A stretch of 64,000 nt of DNA from Sporosarcina ureae (GCF_002101375.1 NZ_CP015207.1:186001-250000), one strand, 5' to 3'; numbered from the stretch's first letter, positions 1-9,366 are shown. Notes: generated by a model not told the origin, from the letters alone. Program-made: numbers and translations.

Positions 1-956
1 ATCAAGAAATGGTGCGCGTCAAAGCACCGCCACTCATCAACTATATCGGGATCCATATGGTAGGTCCTACGTTGATCGACATCGGAACGGATGAACAAAA
101 AGAGAAATACTTGAAAAAAATCCTGACAGGTGAAGAAATATGGTGCCAAGGCTATTCTGAGCCGGGCGCAGGGTCGGATTTAACAGGCCTAAAAACACGT
201 GCGGTAAAAGACGGCGATCGCTGGCTCATCAATGGCCAGAAAGTGTGGACAAGTTTTGGCCACGTGGCGGATAAATGCTTCTTGCTGACGAGAACGAGTA
301 CGCACCCGGAAAAGAAGCACCGAGGAATTACGGTGTTCATGATGGATATGCATCAACCGGGAGTCGAAACGCTTCCGATCGTGCAGATGGATGGACATAA
401 AGACTTTAACGAAGTGTATATGACAGACGCTGTCGCAACAGATGCAGATATCGTCGGAAAAGTAGACTCGGGTTGGCATGTATTGATTGCTTTGATGCTC
501 CATGAGCGTACGGGAATCGGTGCAGAACTCTTCACACTCGAAAAGCAATTCAACGATACAGTGGAACTGGCACAGCAGTATAAAGTAAATGGCAAGCCAT
601 TGATTGAAAATCCTCTAGTCAGACAAAAATTGGCGAATTTCTATGCCCGCGTGCGTGGATCGCTATTGAATTACTATAAAAACTTGACGACTACGATCAA
701 GAATGGTCAACCGGGAGCGGAAACTTCGATCGATAAATTGGTGGTAACCGAATTGAACCAGGCACTCTCTGCATTTGCCGTAGAAATACAAGGACACCAA
801 GGTGTGCTATTTGATAAGGATGCCGTAGCGGATCCGAAGTGGCAGCATTTATTCCTCGCCTCATTCGGACAGACAATCGGTGGCGGTACGAGTGAAGTCC
901 AACGCAATACGATTGGCGAGCGCGTACTGGGATTGCCAAAAGACATGGGACGTTAA
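1..956 (+). CDS. acyl-CoA dehydrogenase, large-subunit type (5' end cut by window edge)
   Basis: The reading frame is open from the first base, so the start lies upstream; about 318 C-terminal residues are visible. It shows the flavin/substrate motif CQGYSEPGAGSDL (about residues 46-58 counted from the first visible Met), GQKVWTS, an LHERTG segment (Glu about 166) and a C-terminal GGGTSEVQRN. These are features of the FadE26/PimC-like branch of acyl-CoA dehydrogenases. The usual YEGT glutamate is a glycine here, so the HERTG glutamate is the likelier catalytic base, as known for IVD/LCAD-type enzymes (family knowledge; assignment inferred). It oxidises an acyl-CoA to the 2-enoyl-CoA with FAD. 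A second acyl-CoA dehydrogenase follows after 20 bp, and ETF genes lie downstream, so a heteromeric enzyme passing electrons to ETF is plausible. The substrate is unknown. Confidence 0.9.
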   Translation, partial: QEMVRVKAPPLINYIGIHMVGPTLIDIGTDEQKEKYLKKILTGEEIWCQGYSEPGAGSDLTGLKTRAVKDGDRWLINGQKVWTSFGHVADKCFLLTRTSTHPEKKHRGITVFMMDMHQPGVETLPIVQMDGHKDFNEVYMTDAVATDADIVGKVDSGWHVLIALMLHERTGIGAELFTLEKQFNDTVELAQQYKVNGKPLIENPLVRQKLANFYARVRGSLLNYYKNLTTTIKNGQPGAETSIDKLVVTELNQALSAFAVEIQGHQGVLFDKDAVADPKWQHLFLASFGQTIGGGTSEVQRNTIGERVLGLPKDMGR

Positions 957-976
957 TAGATTTGGAGGGATGAAAT

Positions 977-2110
977 ATGGACTTTTCACTAACAGAAGAG
1001 CAAGAAATGTTCCGTGGACATATCCGTAAAATGTTGGATAAATTCGGCGGTACACAGCTAGCTCGAGAAATGATTGACAATAATCCGGAAAACTTGAAGA
1101 AAGTGTACACGACATTAGCTGAACTTGGATGCAGCGGCATCAACATTCCTGAAGAATACGATGGTATGGATCTGGATGCACTCGATCTCGTTCCGACGTT
1201 TGAAGAAATGGGACGTTCATTAGTACCTGGCTTGTTCATGGAAACTTCCGCGTTGGTAGTACCGATCCTGAAGAAATACGGAACAGAGCAACAGAAACAA
1301 CAGTATCTGTCCGCCATCGCTTCGGGAGAAACTTGGATTTCATTTGCTGCACTTGAGCCGTTCAATGACTTCTCCCCAGCAGGTATCCAATGTACATTGG
1401 TGCAGCACGATGGACAGTACGTACTAAACGGCACGAAGACGCTTGTACCGGAAGCGGAACTTGCGGATGCATTCCTCGTATTGGTACGCACAAACCAAGA
1501 AGATCAAGAAGACGGACTATCGCTTGTGCTGATCGACAAAACGGAAGAATTGAACATCGAAAAACAATCTTCTTTTGACGAATCAACACATGTAGCGAAA
1601 ATCGAATTCAATCAGCTTGTCATCAAAGAAGATCAAATTATAGGTGAAGTAGACAAGGGATGGACGCAACTCCAAGAAGGTCTGTTGTACTTCAATGCCG
1701 CACTGAGTTCATACATCGTCGGCGCAATGGAAAGTGTTGTCAACATGGCGACCGAATATGCGAAGATTCGGGAGCAGTTCGGCCAAGCGATCGGACGTTT
1801 CCAGGCGATTAAACATAGTATCGTCAACATGAAAGTGAATTTGGAAATTGCGCGCTCACTGAGCCATTATGCCAACTGGGTAGTGGATACGGACGAATTC
1901 GATCGAGAAGCGGCCATTTACAGCGCCCGTACATATGCGACGGAGAAATTCATCGAAGTTTCGGCACATAATATTCAAATCCACGGTGGAATCGGATTCA
2001 CGGAAGAAATCGATTGCCATCTATTTGTAAAGCGCGCTCGCTATTATGATCAGTATTTAGGTTCCACCCCTTTCTATCAAGAAAAAGTAGTCGCTTCTCT
2101 AGGCTGGTAA
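977..2110 (+). CDS. acyl-CoA dehydrogenase, small-subunit type
   Basis: The protein is 377 residues. The start ATG is preceded by TTGGAGGGATGAAAT, a good ribosome binding site. It has the acyl-CoA dehydrogenase fold: an N-terminal helical part (DFSLTEEQEMFRGH), a weak middle domain, and the C-terminal flavin-contact segment QIHGGIGFTEEID near residue 335-347. The place of the usual catalytic YEGT reads YLGST, and the middle-domain flavin motif is weak (FAALEPF). This is the pattern of the small, non-catalytic partner in two-subunit acyl-CoA dehydrogenases such as PimD or FadE27 (family knowledge). It lies 20 bp after the large-subunit gene and 18 bp before an aldehyde dehydrogenase, clearly one operon. 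The acyl substrate cannot be told from sequence. Confidence 0.88.
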   Translation: MDFSLTEEQEMFRGHIRKMLDKFGGTQLAREMIDNNPENLKKVYTTLAELGCSGINIPEEYDGMDLDALDLVPTFEEMGRSLVPGLFMETSALVVPILKKYGTEQQKQQYLSAIASGETWISFAALEPFNDFSPAGIQCTLVQHDGQYVLNGTKTLVPEAELADAFLVLVRTNQEDQEDGLSLVLIDKTEELNIEKQSSFDESTHVAKIEFNQLVIKEDQIIGEVDKGWTQLQEGLLYFNAALSSYIVGAMESVVNMATEYAKIREQFGQAIGRFQAIKHSIVNMKVNLEIARSLSHYANWVVDTDEFDREAAIYSARTYATEKFIEVSAHNIQIHGGIGFTEEIDCHLFVKRARYYDQYLGSTPFYQEKVVASLGW

Positions 2111-2128
2111 TTTGAAGGAGGAAAACAT

Positions 2129-3616
2129 ATGACGAACGTATCCGAGAAATCCAAATTGACGACTTACGGCAATATTATGAACGGCAAGTCGGTACAAGCA
2201 CAAGACGGGGCTGTATCAAACAGTATCGATCCATCTACAGCGGAAGTATGGGCAACTATTCCTTCCAGTAAAAAAGAAGACGCAGAACTGATCATCCAGG
2301 CAGCACGTGCAGCATTCGATGACTGGGCGAATCTGCCTGCCCGTACACGCGGCGACTATATGCGTAAGATCGGGGACATGATTCCCGAGTATGCTGCGGA
2401 GTTGCTTGAGCTTGAAACGCGTAATAACGGCTGGGTACTAGATGAGTATGGTTATTTGGCAGAAGTACTAAAGCAGGTCTGGTACGACGCAGCGGGAGCG
2501 GCATCTCTCGTAGGTGCACAAGGTCGTACGGTACAGATGGGCACAGGAGATTTTGGTTTCACTTCACGTAAGCCATACGGAGTAGTAGTCGGAATCTTGC
2601 CTTGGAACGCTCCTTTATTCACCTTTACGATTAAGGCTGCCTATGCGCTAGCGGCAGGGAATACTGTCATCATTAAACCATCTGAGAGTGCAGCGGTCGG
2701 ATCATTGCGATATGGCGAATTGATTTCACAAATTTTACCACCTGGCGTATTGAATGTCATTTCGGGTGCGGGTCGTGAAATCGGGGATTACCTCGTCTCT
2801 CACAAAGAAGTGAATAAAGTGAGTTTGACAGGATCCAAAGCAACAGCGGAGCGTATTACAAAAGCGACTGCGCATTCACCAAAGTCATTGATCTTTGAAC
2901 TTGGCGGAAAATCTCCGAATATCGTCTTTGAAGATGCGGACATCGATCAAGCGGTACACGGATTGATCAACGGCATTTTCACACCGAACTCCGGTCAGAT
3001 TTGTGTGGCAGGTTCACGCATGCTGATCCAGCGCTCCATTTACGACGAAGTGATTGGACGTTTAAAAGAGTTGATGACGAATGATGAATTCGTCAAACAC
3101 GGTGATACGCTGGATACGAACAACACTATGGGGCCTATCGCAAACGAAGCGCAATATCAGTCGGTATGCGGGTTTATCGATGAGGCATCAAAAGAGGAGT
3201 ACGAAGTGGTATTCGGAGGAAAATATGGCGGAGACGCGGTTCTACCGGGGCGACCAGAATTTGCGAACGGATATTGGGTGCAACCTACGCTCGTTAAAGT
3301 AGCTGATAACAGTTCAAAACTGGCTCGTGAAGAAATTTTCGGTCCTGTGGCGGTCGCTATTCCATTCGATACCGAAGAAGAAGCCATTCAAATTGCGAAT
3401 GATACCAACTTCGGTCTGGCAGCAGGCGTATGGACGCAAAATCTCAGTGTTGCACACCGTATGATTGATAAGCTTCAAGCAGGTAATGTCTGGGTCAATA
3501 CGTACGCTAGAGTAGGTGCAGATCTTCCGTTTAGCGGCATCAAAGAGAGCGGTTACGGTACGGATTCGGTTCTGGATTATACATTGGAAAAAGCTTGTGT
3601 CATCAATATCCGGTAA
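2129..3616 (+). CDS. NAD(P)-dependent aldehyde dehydrogenase
   Basis: The protein is 495 residues, the usual length for the aldehyde dehydrogenase superfamily. It starts at an ATG behind GAAGGAGGAAAACAT. Visible motifs are GILPWNAP (Asn160), the catalytic general base Glu257 in FELGGKSPN, and the nucleophile Cys292 in NSGQICVAGSR, followed by EEIFGPV. It oxidises an aldehyde to the acid using NAD(P)+. The N-terminal region resembles phenylacetaldehyde or betaine-type enzymes, but the substrate cannot be fixed. It is cotranscribed with the two acyl-CoA dehydrogenases. A plausible role is to make a carboxylic acid that is then activated to a CoA thioester and dehydrogenated, though no acyl-CoA ligase is visible in the window. 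Confidence 0.92.
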   Translation: MTNVSEKSKLTTYGNIMNGKSVQAQDGAVSNSIDPSTAEVWATIPSSKKEDAELIIQAARAAFDDWANLPARTRGDYMRKIGDMIPEYAAELLELETRNNGWVLDEYGYLAEVLKQVWYDAAGAASLVGAQGRTVQMGTGDFGFTSRKPYGVVVGILPWNAPLFTFTIKAAYALAAGNTVIIKPSESAAVGSLRYGELISQILPPGVLNVISGAGREIGDYLVSHKEVNKVSLTGSKATAERITKATAHSPKSLIFELGGKSPNIVFEDADIDQAVHGLINGIFTPNSGQICVAGSRMLIQRSIYDEVIGRLKELMTNDEFVKHGDTLDTNNTMGPIANEAQYQSVCGFIDEASKEEYEVVFGGKYGGDAVLPGRPEFANGYWVQPTLVKVADNSSKLAREEIFGPVAVAIPFDTEEEAIQIANDTNFGLAAGVWTQNLSVAHRMIDKLQAGNVWVNTYARVGADLPFSGIKESGYGTDSVLDYTLEKACVINIR

Positions 3617-3632
3617 ACAGCCAGTAACGTCT

Positions 3633-3687
3633 GATCTGTGGCGGGAGGGCTTCGGTTCAAGCATACCGGAACCTCCTTCTGCAGATC
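3633..3687 (+). terminator. long hairpin after the aldehyde dehydrogenase
   Basis: GGAGGGCTTCGGT pairs with ACCGGAACCTCC around a short loop, and outer GATCTG (3633-3638) pairs with CAGATC (3682-3687). The U-tract is weak, so this may be a partial terminator or an mRNA-stabilising hairpin within the operon. Confidence 0.5.
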
Positions 3688-3770
3688 TTCACTTTAGACC
3701 ACTTCTAGATTTGACATAATGAATAAAGTTTGTAGAAGCTATTACACTATCGATAAAGGGAGGCCACTAA

Positions 3771-5213
3771 ATGAATGAAGCGGCACTAAAAGATAAATCG
3801 ATTAATAGAGGTTTTTTATTCATCAGTTTTGGAGCATTCTTTATTATGTTAAGTTTAGCAACCCATCTTCCTGCATACCCGCATATGCTTGCGGAATTTA
3901 ATCTGACGCCGGGATATGCGGTTTGGATGCAACTGGGTCTGGCTGTTGGGTTGACGGGATTCCAGCCACTACTTGGATGGATTGGTGATTCGTTCGGATT
4001 GAAGATCGTCATCTTAATTGGCGGTATTTTTATGGTCGTCGGATCATTGCTTGTAGCTTTCTCGTTTTCTTTCTGGGTGCTCGTTCTCGGTTTATTCTTT
4101 AAAGGAATCTCGGGTGCGGCGATTGCACCGTCAGGAATTGCCTACGCCGGTAAATTCATGGTCGGTACGCAACGTGCGAAAGCGATCGGAACGTTTGCTG
4201 CGTTCATCACAATCGGTGCGGTATTCGGTCCGGTCATCAGCGGTATGATCGTCGATACGGCGAACTGGCAAGCAAGCTTTATCTTCACTGCTATTCTTGG
4301 TGGTTTAGGCATTGCACTCTTTGCTTTTGTTCCACACGTCAAAGTACAAGCACGTAAGAAGTTGGATGTTCTTGGTTTGATTTTCGTCATCGCTCTATTG
4401 CTCGGTTTGTTGACGATACCAACATTCATCAACAGCTTCGGAATCGAATCCGGCATGTGGATTCCATCATTGCTAGTATTCATTACGGCGTTGATCATCT
4501 TGATCTTTGTAGAGAAAAAACAAAAAGCTCCGTTGCTCGATTTGGAGTACGTGGCGAATCGGAACTTCTGGGTACCTACGACGATTGCGGTATTCATCTT
4601 CCTTGGTTACTCGGGTGTGATGTACTTATTAACATTCTTTGTACAGAACGTACAAGGAAAAGCCGCTACAACAGTAGGCTTCCTGCAGATGGCTGTATTC
4701 CTAGGAACATCGGTCGCAGCTTATTTAAGCGGAAGAATTATGAAGAAACTGTCAGCGCGATTGATTATGGGATCGGGAATTCTCATCTTTGCTTCCGGAA
4801 TCATCATGTTGAATTTCGTTACACTTACAACATCGTTTGTGTATTTGTTCATTGCTATGAGTCTGGTCGGTCTCGGTGTTGGTTTCCAAACACCTGTAGT
4901 CAAAGGGCTTGTCGTGTCTAAAGCTTCAACTGAACGAATGAATGTCGTGACATTTACGAATACGGTAATTGAAAACTTGGCACAGAGAATGGGCGCATCA
5001 TTAGCACTTGTTGCTTTCTCTATCTTCTCTGCAAGCGGTAATAATGTTGGGGCAGTCGTGAATACATCTTGGGTGATTATGGGCTTCATCGTCATTGCAT
5101 TGTTATTCCTACCGTTGATTCCTCGAACGATTCCTGGAATTCACACGAGTGAAGCCGACTTGGTCGATACCAATGTAGTGCCGAAAGTGTTACAAACTGA
5201 AGAAATCAAATAA
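3771..5213 (+). CDS. MFS transporter, DHA2-like (14 helices)
   Basis: The protein is 480 residues and almost entirely hydrophobic, with about 14 predicted membrane segments, typical of the DHA2 branch of the major facilitator superfamily. The ATG follows AAGGGAGGCCACTAA. The segment GWIGDSFGLKIV corresponds to the MFS loop 2-3 motif, and FFKGISGAAIAPSGIAYAGKFM matches helix 4/5. It presumably moves a substrate of this catabolic operon, or a toxic intermediate, across the cytoplasmic membrane by proton exchange. The gene sits 154 bp after the aldehyde dehydrogenase, with a hairpin between, and 34 bp before etfB. It could equally be a drug exporter; the operon position favours a substrate linked to acyl-CoA metabolism. 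Confidence 0.88.
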   Translation: MNEAALKDKSINRGFLFISFGAFFIMLSLATHLPAYPHMLAEFNLTPGYAVWMQLGLAVGLTGFQPLLGWIGDSFGLKIVILIGGIFMVVGSLLVAFSFSFWVLVLGLFFKGISGAAIAPSGIAYAGKFMVGTQRAKAIGTFAAFITIGAVFGPVISGMIVDTANWQASFIFTAILGGLGIALFAFVPHVKVQARKKLDVLGLIFVIALLLGLLTIPTFINSFGIESGMWIPSLLVFITALIILIFVEKKQKAPLLDLEYVANRNFWVPTTIAVFIFLGYSGVMYLLTFFVQNVQGKAATTVGFLQMAVFLGTSVAAYLSGRIMKKLSARLIMGSGILIFASGIIMLNFVTLTTSFVYLFIAMSLVGLGVGFQTPVVKGLVVSKASTERMNVVTFTNTVIENLAQRMGASLALVAFSIFSASGNNVGAVVNTSWVIMGFIVIALLFLPLIPRTIPGIHTSEADLVDTNVVPKVLQTEEIK

Positions 5214-5247
5214 ATTGTGCGACAAAGTATAGAGAGGAGTCTTTTAT

Positions 5248-6021
5248 ATGAATATTTATGTCTTACTGAAAAAAACATTCGACACGGAGGAATCGATTTC
5301 CGTGTCAGGCGGTCGTATTGACGAAAGTGGTGCGGAGTTCATTATTAATCCGTACGACGAATATGCGGTCGAAGAAGCGATTCAGCAACGCGACAAGCAC
5401 GGCGGAACGGTAACGGTTGTGACGATTGGTGATGAAGACTCAGAGAAGCAATTGCGTACGGCACTTGCGATGGGTGCGGATGACGCGGTACTCATCGATA
5501 CGAGTGACGATCTGGATGAAGGTGATCAATTCACAACGGCGAAAATCTTGGAAAAATTCTTTGAAGATAAAGAAGTGGATTTGATCCTCGCAGGCAATGT
5601 GGCAATCGATGAGGCAAGCGGACAAGTAGGCCCTCGTCTAGCAGAGCGTCTAAATATGCCGTTCATTACGACGATCGTCAAGCTAGATATTGAAGGCGAA
5701 GTGGCGAAAATTGAAAAAGACGTAGAAGGAGATCTTGAGAAAATAGAAGTATCTTTGCCTGTGCTCGTAACGTGCCAGCAAGGACTGAATGAGCCGAGAT
5801 ATACGTCACTTCCAGGTATCATGAAGGCGAAGAAAAAGCCGCTTGAACAACTTGAACTCGATGATTTGGATCTCGATGAAGACGACGTGGAAGCGAAGAC
5901 GGCAACGATTTCTATTTTCTTACCCCCTAAAAAGCAAGCTGGACGTATTTTAGCAGGCGAAACAGGAGAGCAAGTGAAAGAACTGGTCAGCTTATTGTCC
6001 AATGAAGCGAAAGTAATCTAA
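5248..6021 (+). CDS. etfB: electron transfer flavoprotein subunit beta
   Basis: The protein is 257 residues, the normal EtfB length. It starts with MNIYVLLKKTFDTEE behind AGAGAGGAGTC. It carries the adenine-nucleotide-fold pattern, ending the conserved first half with DLILAGNVAIDEASGQVGPRLAERL and then LPVLVTCQQGLNEPRY. With EtfA it forms the FAD/AMP heterodimer that takes electrons from acyl-CoA dehydrogenases (family knowledge). Position right after two acyl-CoA dehydrogenases and 29 bp before etfA supports a dedicated electron acceptor for this operon. A second, housekeeping etfBA pair may exist elsewhere in the genome. Confidence 0.96.
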   Translation: MNIYVLLKKTFDTEESISVSGGRIDESGAEFIINPYDEYAVEEAIQQRDKHGGTVTVVTIGDEDSEKQLRTALAMGADDAVLIDTSDDLDEGDQFTTAKILEKFFEDKEVDLILAGNVAIDEASGQVGPRLAERLNMPFITTIVKLDIEGEVAKIEKDVEGDLEKIEVSLPVLVTCQQGLNEPRYTSLPGIMKAKKKPLEQLELDDLDLDEDDVEAKTATISIFLPPKKQAGRILAGETGEQVKELVSLLSNEAKVI

Positions 6022-6050
6022 ACAATCTACGAAATGAAAGGAGTTTTACT

Positions 6051-7037
6051 ATGAGTGAAAAGATACTAGTAATCGGGGAATTGCAGCAAGGGGTTCTTCG
6101 TAAAGTAAGTTATGAAACAATCGCAGCGGCAAAACAAGTAAATGCCGACGCAGTAATTCTGGCATTGGTACTAGGTGATGGAGACTTGCAGCAACCGGCT
6201 GAAGAAATGATCCACTATGGTGCAAACCGTGTTATTACCGTCTCACATGCCAACTTGAGCAACTATACATCAGAAGGCTATGGACAAGTCATCATGGAAG
6301 TGATGCAGGAGGAAAATCCATCTGGCATTATCATGGGCCACACGTCAGTCGGTAAAGATGTAACACCAAAAATCGCAAGCCGTCTAGAACTTGGACTGAT
6401 CTCGGATGCGGTGGCAATTGAAAAAGAAGATGATCAAGTCATTTTCACTAGACCTATCTACTCCGGTAAAGCGTTTGAAAAGAAAGTGATGAAAGACGAT
6501 GGATTGCTATTTGCGACGATCCGTCCAAATAATATTTCTGCGTTGGAGCACGACGCGAGCCGTACAGGCGAAATCATAGCAAAAGAAGTGGATGTCAAAG
6601 ACTTGCGTACGATCGTTCAAGAAGTGATCCGCAAGAAAACAGAAGGCGTAGATTTATCGGAAGCGAAAATCGTTATTGCCGGCGGACGCGGCGTCAAGAG
6701 CGCCGAAGGGTTTAATGCATTGTATGAGCTAGCGAACTTGCTAGGCGGCGCTGTAGGGGCTTCTCGAGGCGCCTGTGACGCGAATTACTGCGATTACTCG
6801 CTACAAATCGGTCAAACCGGAAAAGTGGTTACGCCCGATCTCTATATCGCAGTAGGTATTTCCGGAGCGATTCAGCATATGGCAGGCATGTCGAACTCCA
6901 AAGTGATTGTCGCGATCAACAGTGACGAAGAAGCAAATATTTTCAAGATGGCAGATTACGGCATCGTCGGTGACCTGTTCGAAGTTCTTCCGTTATTCAT
7001 TGAAGAACTCAAATTGCAAGGCGCGTTAGTATCCTAA
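6051..7037 (+). CDS. etfA: electron transfer flavoprotein subunit alpha
   Basis: The protein is 328 residues. It starts at an ATG behind AAAGGAGTTTTACT. The C-terminal FAD-binding domain is clear: VIAGGRGVKSAEGF, GASRGACDANY, QIGQTGKVVTPDLY and AVGISGAIQHMAGM, then NSDEEANIFKMADYGIVGDLFEVLP. It partners EtfB and hands electrons to the quinone pool through ETF-quinone oxidoreductase or an equivalent (family knowledge). It is the last gene of the operon and is followed by a strong terminator at 7053-7096. Confidence 0.97.
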   Translation: MSEKILVIGELQQGVLRKVSYETIAAAKQVNADAVILALVLGDGDLQQPAEEMIHYGANRVITVSHANLSNYTSEGYGQVIMEVMQEENPSGIIMGHTSVGKDVTPKIASRLELGLISDAVAIEKEDDQVIFTRPIYSGKAFEKKVMKDDGLLFATIRPNNISALEHDASRTGEIIAKEVDVKDLRTIVQEVIRKKTEGVDLSEAKIVIAGGRGVKSAEGFNALYELANLLGGAVGASRGACDANYCDYSLQIGQTGKVVTPDLYIAVGISGAIQHMAGMSNSKVIVAINSDEEANIFKMADYGIVGDLFEVLPLFIEELKLQGALVS

Positions 7038-7052
7038 CTCTTGAGCATTCAT

Positions 7053-7096
7053 AAAACAGCTTGGAAAGTTCGATTACCGGACTTTCCAAGCTGTTT
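7053..7096 (+). terminator. Rho-independent terminator after etfA
   Basis: A 17-bp perfect stem (AAAACAGCTTGGAAAGT with its complement), an 11-base loop, and a trailing T run. It closes the acyl-CoA dehydrogenase/ETF operon. Confidence 0.92.
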
Positions 7097-7208
7097 TTGC
7101 GTTCTAGTCTTTACTGCATGTCCCTTCGACTAAAGTAAAAGTACATAGTGAAACTTGGAAATCCATGTTATACTATTCTGAACTTACGGTTTATCGGAGG
7201 GACTATAT

Positions 7209-9200
7209 GTGATTAATTACGATTTACTGTTAAATAACACGAACTGTGAACTGACACATCATCAAACCATCGCAAATAAAATCGACCCATTTCAAGTGAT
7301 TATTATACATGATCGTCAGCCCAACTTTTTTGACTATAATTACTTACTTAATTTCCCGTCTGAAAACGTGCGGAAAAAAGTGGATACCAACCGTATTTTT
7401 CCGAGGGTGAAAAACGAAACATTTATTGTCCGTCAGCAAGACTACGAAGACAATATTGAGTTGTTTTTCAAGATTCGTGTTGACGCGAGACGCGAAGTAC
7501 ACGCGAAAGCAACAGAGTTCATGATCGCTAAATTTTTCAGTACCTATGAAAGCCATCTTGCACCGTTGCTTGTGAATAAGCCAACACTCAAATGGGAAAT
7601 TATAAATAAATTATATGATAAGTATGATAAATTAGTACGCGATCACACCCATTTAAATGACGAGGATTCTTGGAATATATTCAGCACATGGTACAGGACG
7701 TATTTAATGAATCATACTGTCAATGAAATGCTCAAAAAGCATGGCTATCATACTCTAAACGCTCTTGATCGAGAAGTGTTGAATGAATTATTTCTAGAAG
7801 AAATGAGGATAAGTTTCGTTTCCAACGATAGCTTTCTGAATACATTCACTGCTGACGTCAACGTTTACATCGAAAAAATGGTTTCCGAAATACTTGCGGT
7901 ATTTGAATCTGAAAAAAATTCAATGGAGCAGATTAATGAATTGCTGGGAGTCAGCGAGCAGATTTCCGTACATCAGCCAATCGAATCAACAGCAAAAACG
8001 AATAATCTGATTGTCATGAGCAATGCCATCTATCAATTCATCACTGAAGCTATTTCCAATCAAAAATTCACTTTCCAGTCAGACCAATGGCCAAAAGCGA
8101 CGATTGATACTGCCACATTGGCAGGTACTTTGCAGTTACTTCCGCATAAAGAGGAACGCACAGCAAGTCGTATGCTTCAACTACAAAAGGATGCCCAATC
8201 ATTATCAGAAATCGATGTGGACGTATTAGATTCTCTATGTCATATGTATGTGGCGCAAGTAGGTGACCGCGTAGAAATTCGCTTCGATGATCTACTGACA
8301 ATTCGTGGATTAAAAACAAAACTCGGAGGAACAGGTAGACGCGGCGGCTATGAAAAAGAACAACGCATCCATGTGGTGAAAGCGCTTTCGACAATACAGT
8401 CACTATGGATGGAATTCGAAACAGTCTTAGTATATGAACAAGGTAAACCCGTCAATAAGAAGCTACAAGGGCGTGCGTTCACTTTTACGAATGAAGACGG
8501 CAGTTTATGCGAATTAAATGAAGAGTCATTACCCGAACGTCTATATGTAACGATGGGGGAAGTGTTTGATCCTTTCTTGCAAGGCACTGTCAGACAAGTA
8601 AAGTTATTACCGAATCAAGCGATTGAATTCAATCCGTATCAACGGAAATGGGAGAAAAAACTTATCCGTTATATAAGCTGGCGCTGGCGTACTCAAGCAC
8701 GAAAAGCAAGCTATTTGCAGCCGCATAAAATCAGTACATTGCTTGAAAAAATCGGTATGCAAATAGACTCACAAGCACCTTCACGTATTCGGGACCGACT
8801 GGAGAAAGCCCTCGACCTATTAGAGGAAGAAGGCGTGATAACATTTTGGCAATACAATCAATGGAATGAAGATTGCATGTCAAAGAAAGGCTGGTTACGT
8901 CTCTGGTTGGATGCGACGATCATCATCGCGCCGCCTGACGAGATTGTTAGCTATTATCAACCGATCGAGAGAAAAAAATCAATCAAAGCACCAACCACTT
9001 TTTCCTTAGTACAAACAAAAGAAGAAGTCTGTAAGAATATTGGTAGCGATTTTAAAGAATGTCGCATCAACCGTGGTTTGACACTAAAACAAGTAGCCGA
9101 AGAATTGAATATTTCGACGTCCTATATAAGCAATATCGAACGAGGTGGAGCGTTACCTTCACAAACGGTCTATAAAAAGATGAAAGATTGGTTAAATTAA
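7209..9200 (+). CDS. unrecognised 663-residue protein with C-terminal XRE-type HTH
   Basis: It starts at GTG, 7 bases after CGGAGGG (7195-7201); an ATG overlapping it reads straight into a stop (ATGTGA). The family was not recognised. The last 50 residues are a clear XRE/Cro helix-turn-helix (ECRINRGLTLKQVAEELN then STSYISNIERGGALPS). Around residues 500-560, arginine-rich helices and HKISTLLEKIGMQID followed by LEKALDLLEEEGVITFW look like a winged-helix fold, a combination seen in plasmid and phage replication initiators. The N-terminal 250 residues are mixed alpha/beta without a known motif; there is no signal peptide or membrane segment. It is the last plus-strand gene before the proposed terminus gap. 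Possible roles are a DNA-binding protein acting at the terminus or a relic initiator of an integrated element; both are inference. Confidence 0.85.
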   Translation: MINYDLLLNNTNCELTHHQTIANKIDPFQVIIIHDRQPNFFDYNYLLNFPSENVRKKVDTNRIFPRVKNETFIVRQQDYEDNIELFFKIRVDARREVHAKATEFMIAKFFSTYESHLAPLLVNKPTLKWEIINKLYDKYDKLVRDHTHLNDEDSWNIFSTWYRTYLMNHTVNEMLKKHGYHTLNALDREVLNELFLEEMRISFVSNDSFLNTFTADVNVYIEKMVSEILAVFESEKNSMEQINELLGVSEQISVHQPIESTAKTNNLIVMSNAIYQFITEAISNQKFTFQSDQWPKATIDTATLAGTLQLLPHKEERTASRMLQLQKDAQSLSEIDVDVLDSLCHMYVAQVGDRVEIRFDDLLTIRGLKTKLGGTGRRGGYEKEQRIHVVKALSTIQSLWMEFETVLVYEQGKPVNKKLQGRAFTFTNEDGSLCELNEESLPERLYVTMGEVFDPFLQGTVRQVKLLPNQAIEFNPYQRKWEKKLIRYISWRWRTQARKASYLQPHKISTLLEKIGMQIDSQAPSRIRDRLEKALDLLEEEGVITFWQYNQWNEDCMSKKGWLRLWLDATIIIAPPDEIVSYYQPIERKKSIKAPTTFSLVQTKEEVCKNIGSDFKECRINRGLTLKQVAEELNISTSYISNIERGGALPSQTVYKKMKDWLN

Positions 9201-9298
9201 ATCAATAAAATGTACAGTGTACCGTCTGGACACAATGATCGAATTTAAAATATTTTTCAAAAACCGAACATACCGACGCTATAATAGTGGTATACTAA

Positions 9299-9335
9299 GC
9301 AAAGCTCATTTTTCGTCGAGCTTTGCTTTCTTTTA
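9299..9335 (+). terminator. terminator after the 663-residue HTH protein
   Basis: GCAAAGCTC, a 10-base loop, then GAGCTTTGC and a T-rich tail. It lies 99 bp after the stop codon and just after an extended -10-like TGGTATACTA (9288-9297), so it could alternatively end a very short transcript from that motif. Confidence 0.7.
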
Positions 9336-9366
9336 TCGACAAAAGCAATAAGTAGAGAACATTAAA

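Noticed and set aside
697-1491. 264-residue frame opposite the two acyl-CoA dehydrogenases
   Set aside because: It spans the end of one real gene and the start of the next on the other strand; no family resemblance.
3712-3750. TTGACA upstream of the MFS gene as a separate promoter
   Set aside because: No -10 box at proper spacing; the operon promoter upstream explains expression.
4142-4597. 151-residue frame opposite the MFS gene
   Set aside because: Antisense to a well-supported membrane protein; no start signals.
5526-6002. 158-residue Ser-rich frame opposite etfB
   Set aside because: Antisense shadow of Asp/Glu-rich etfB codons.
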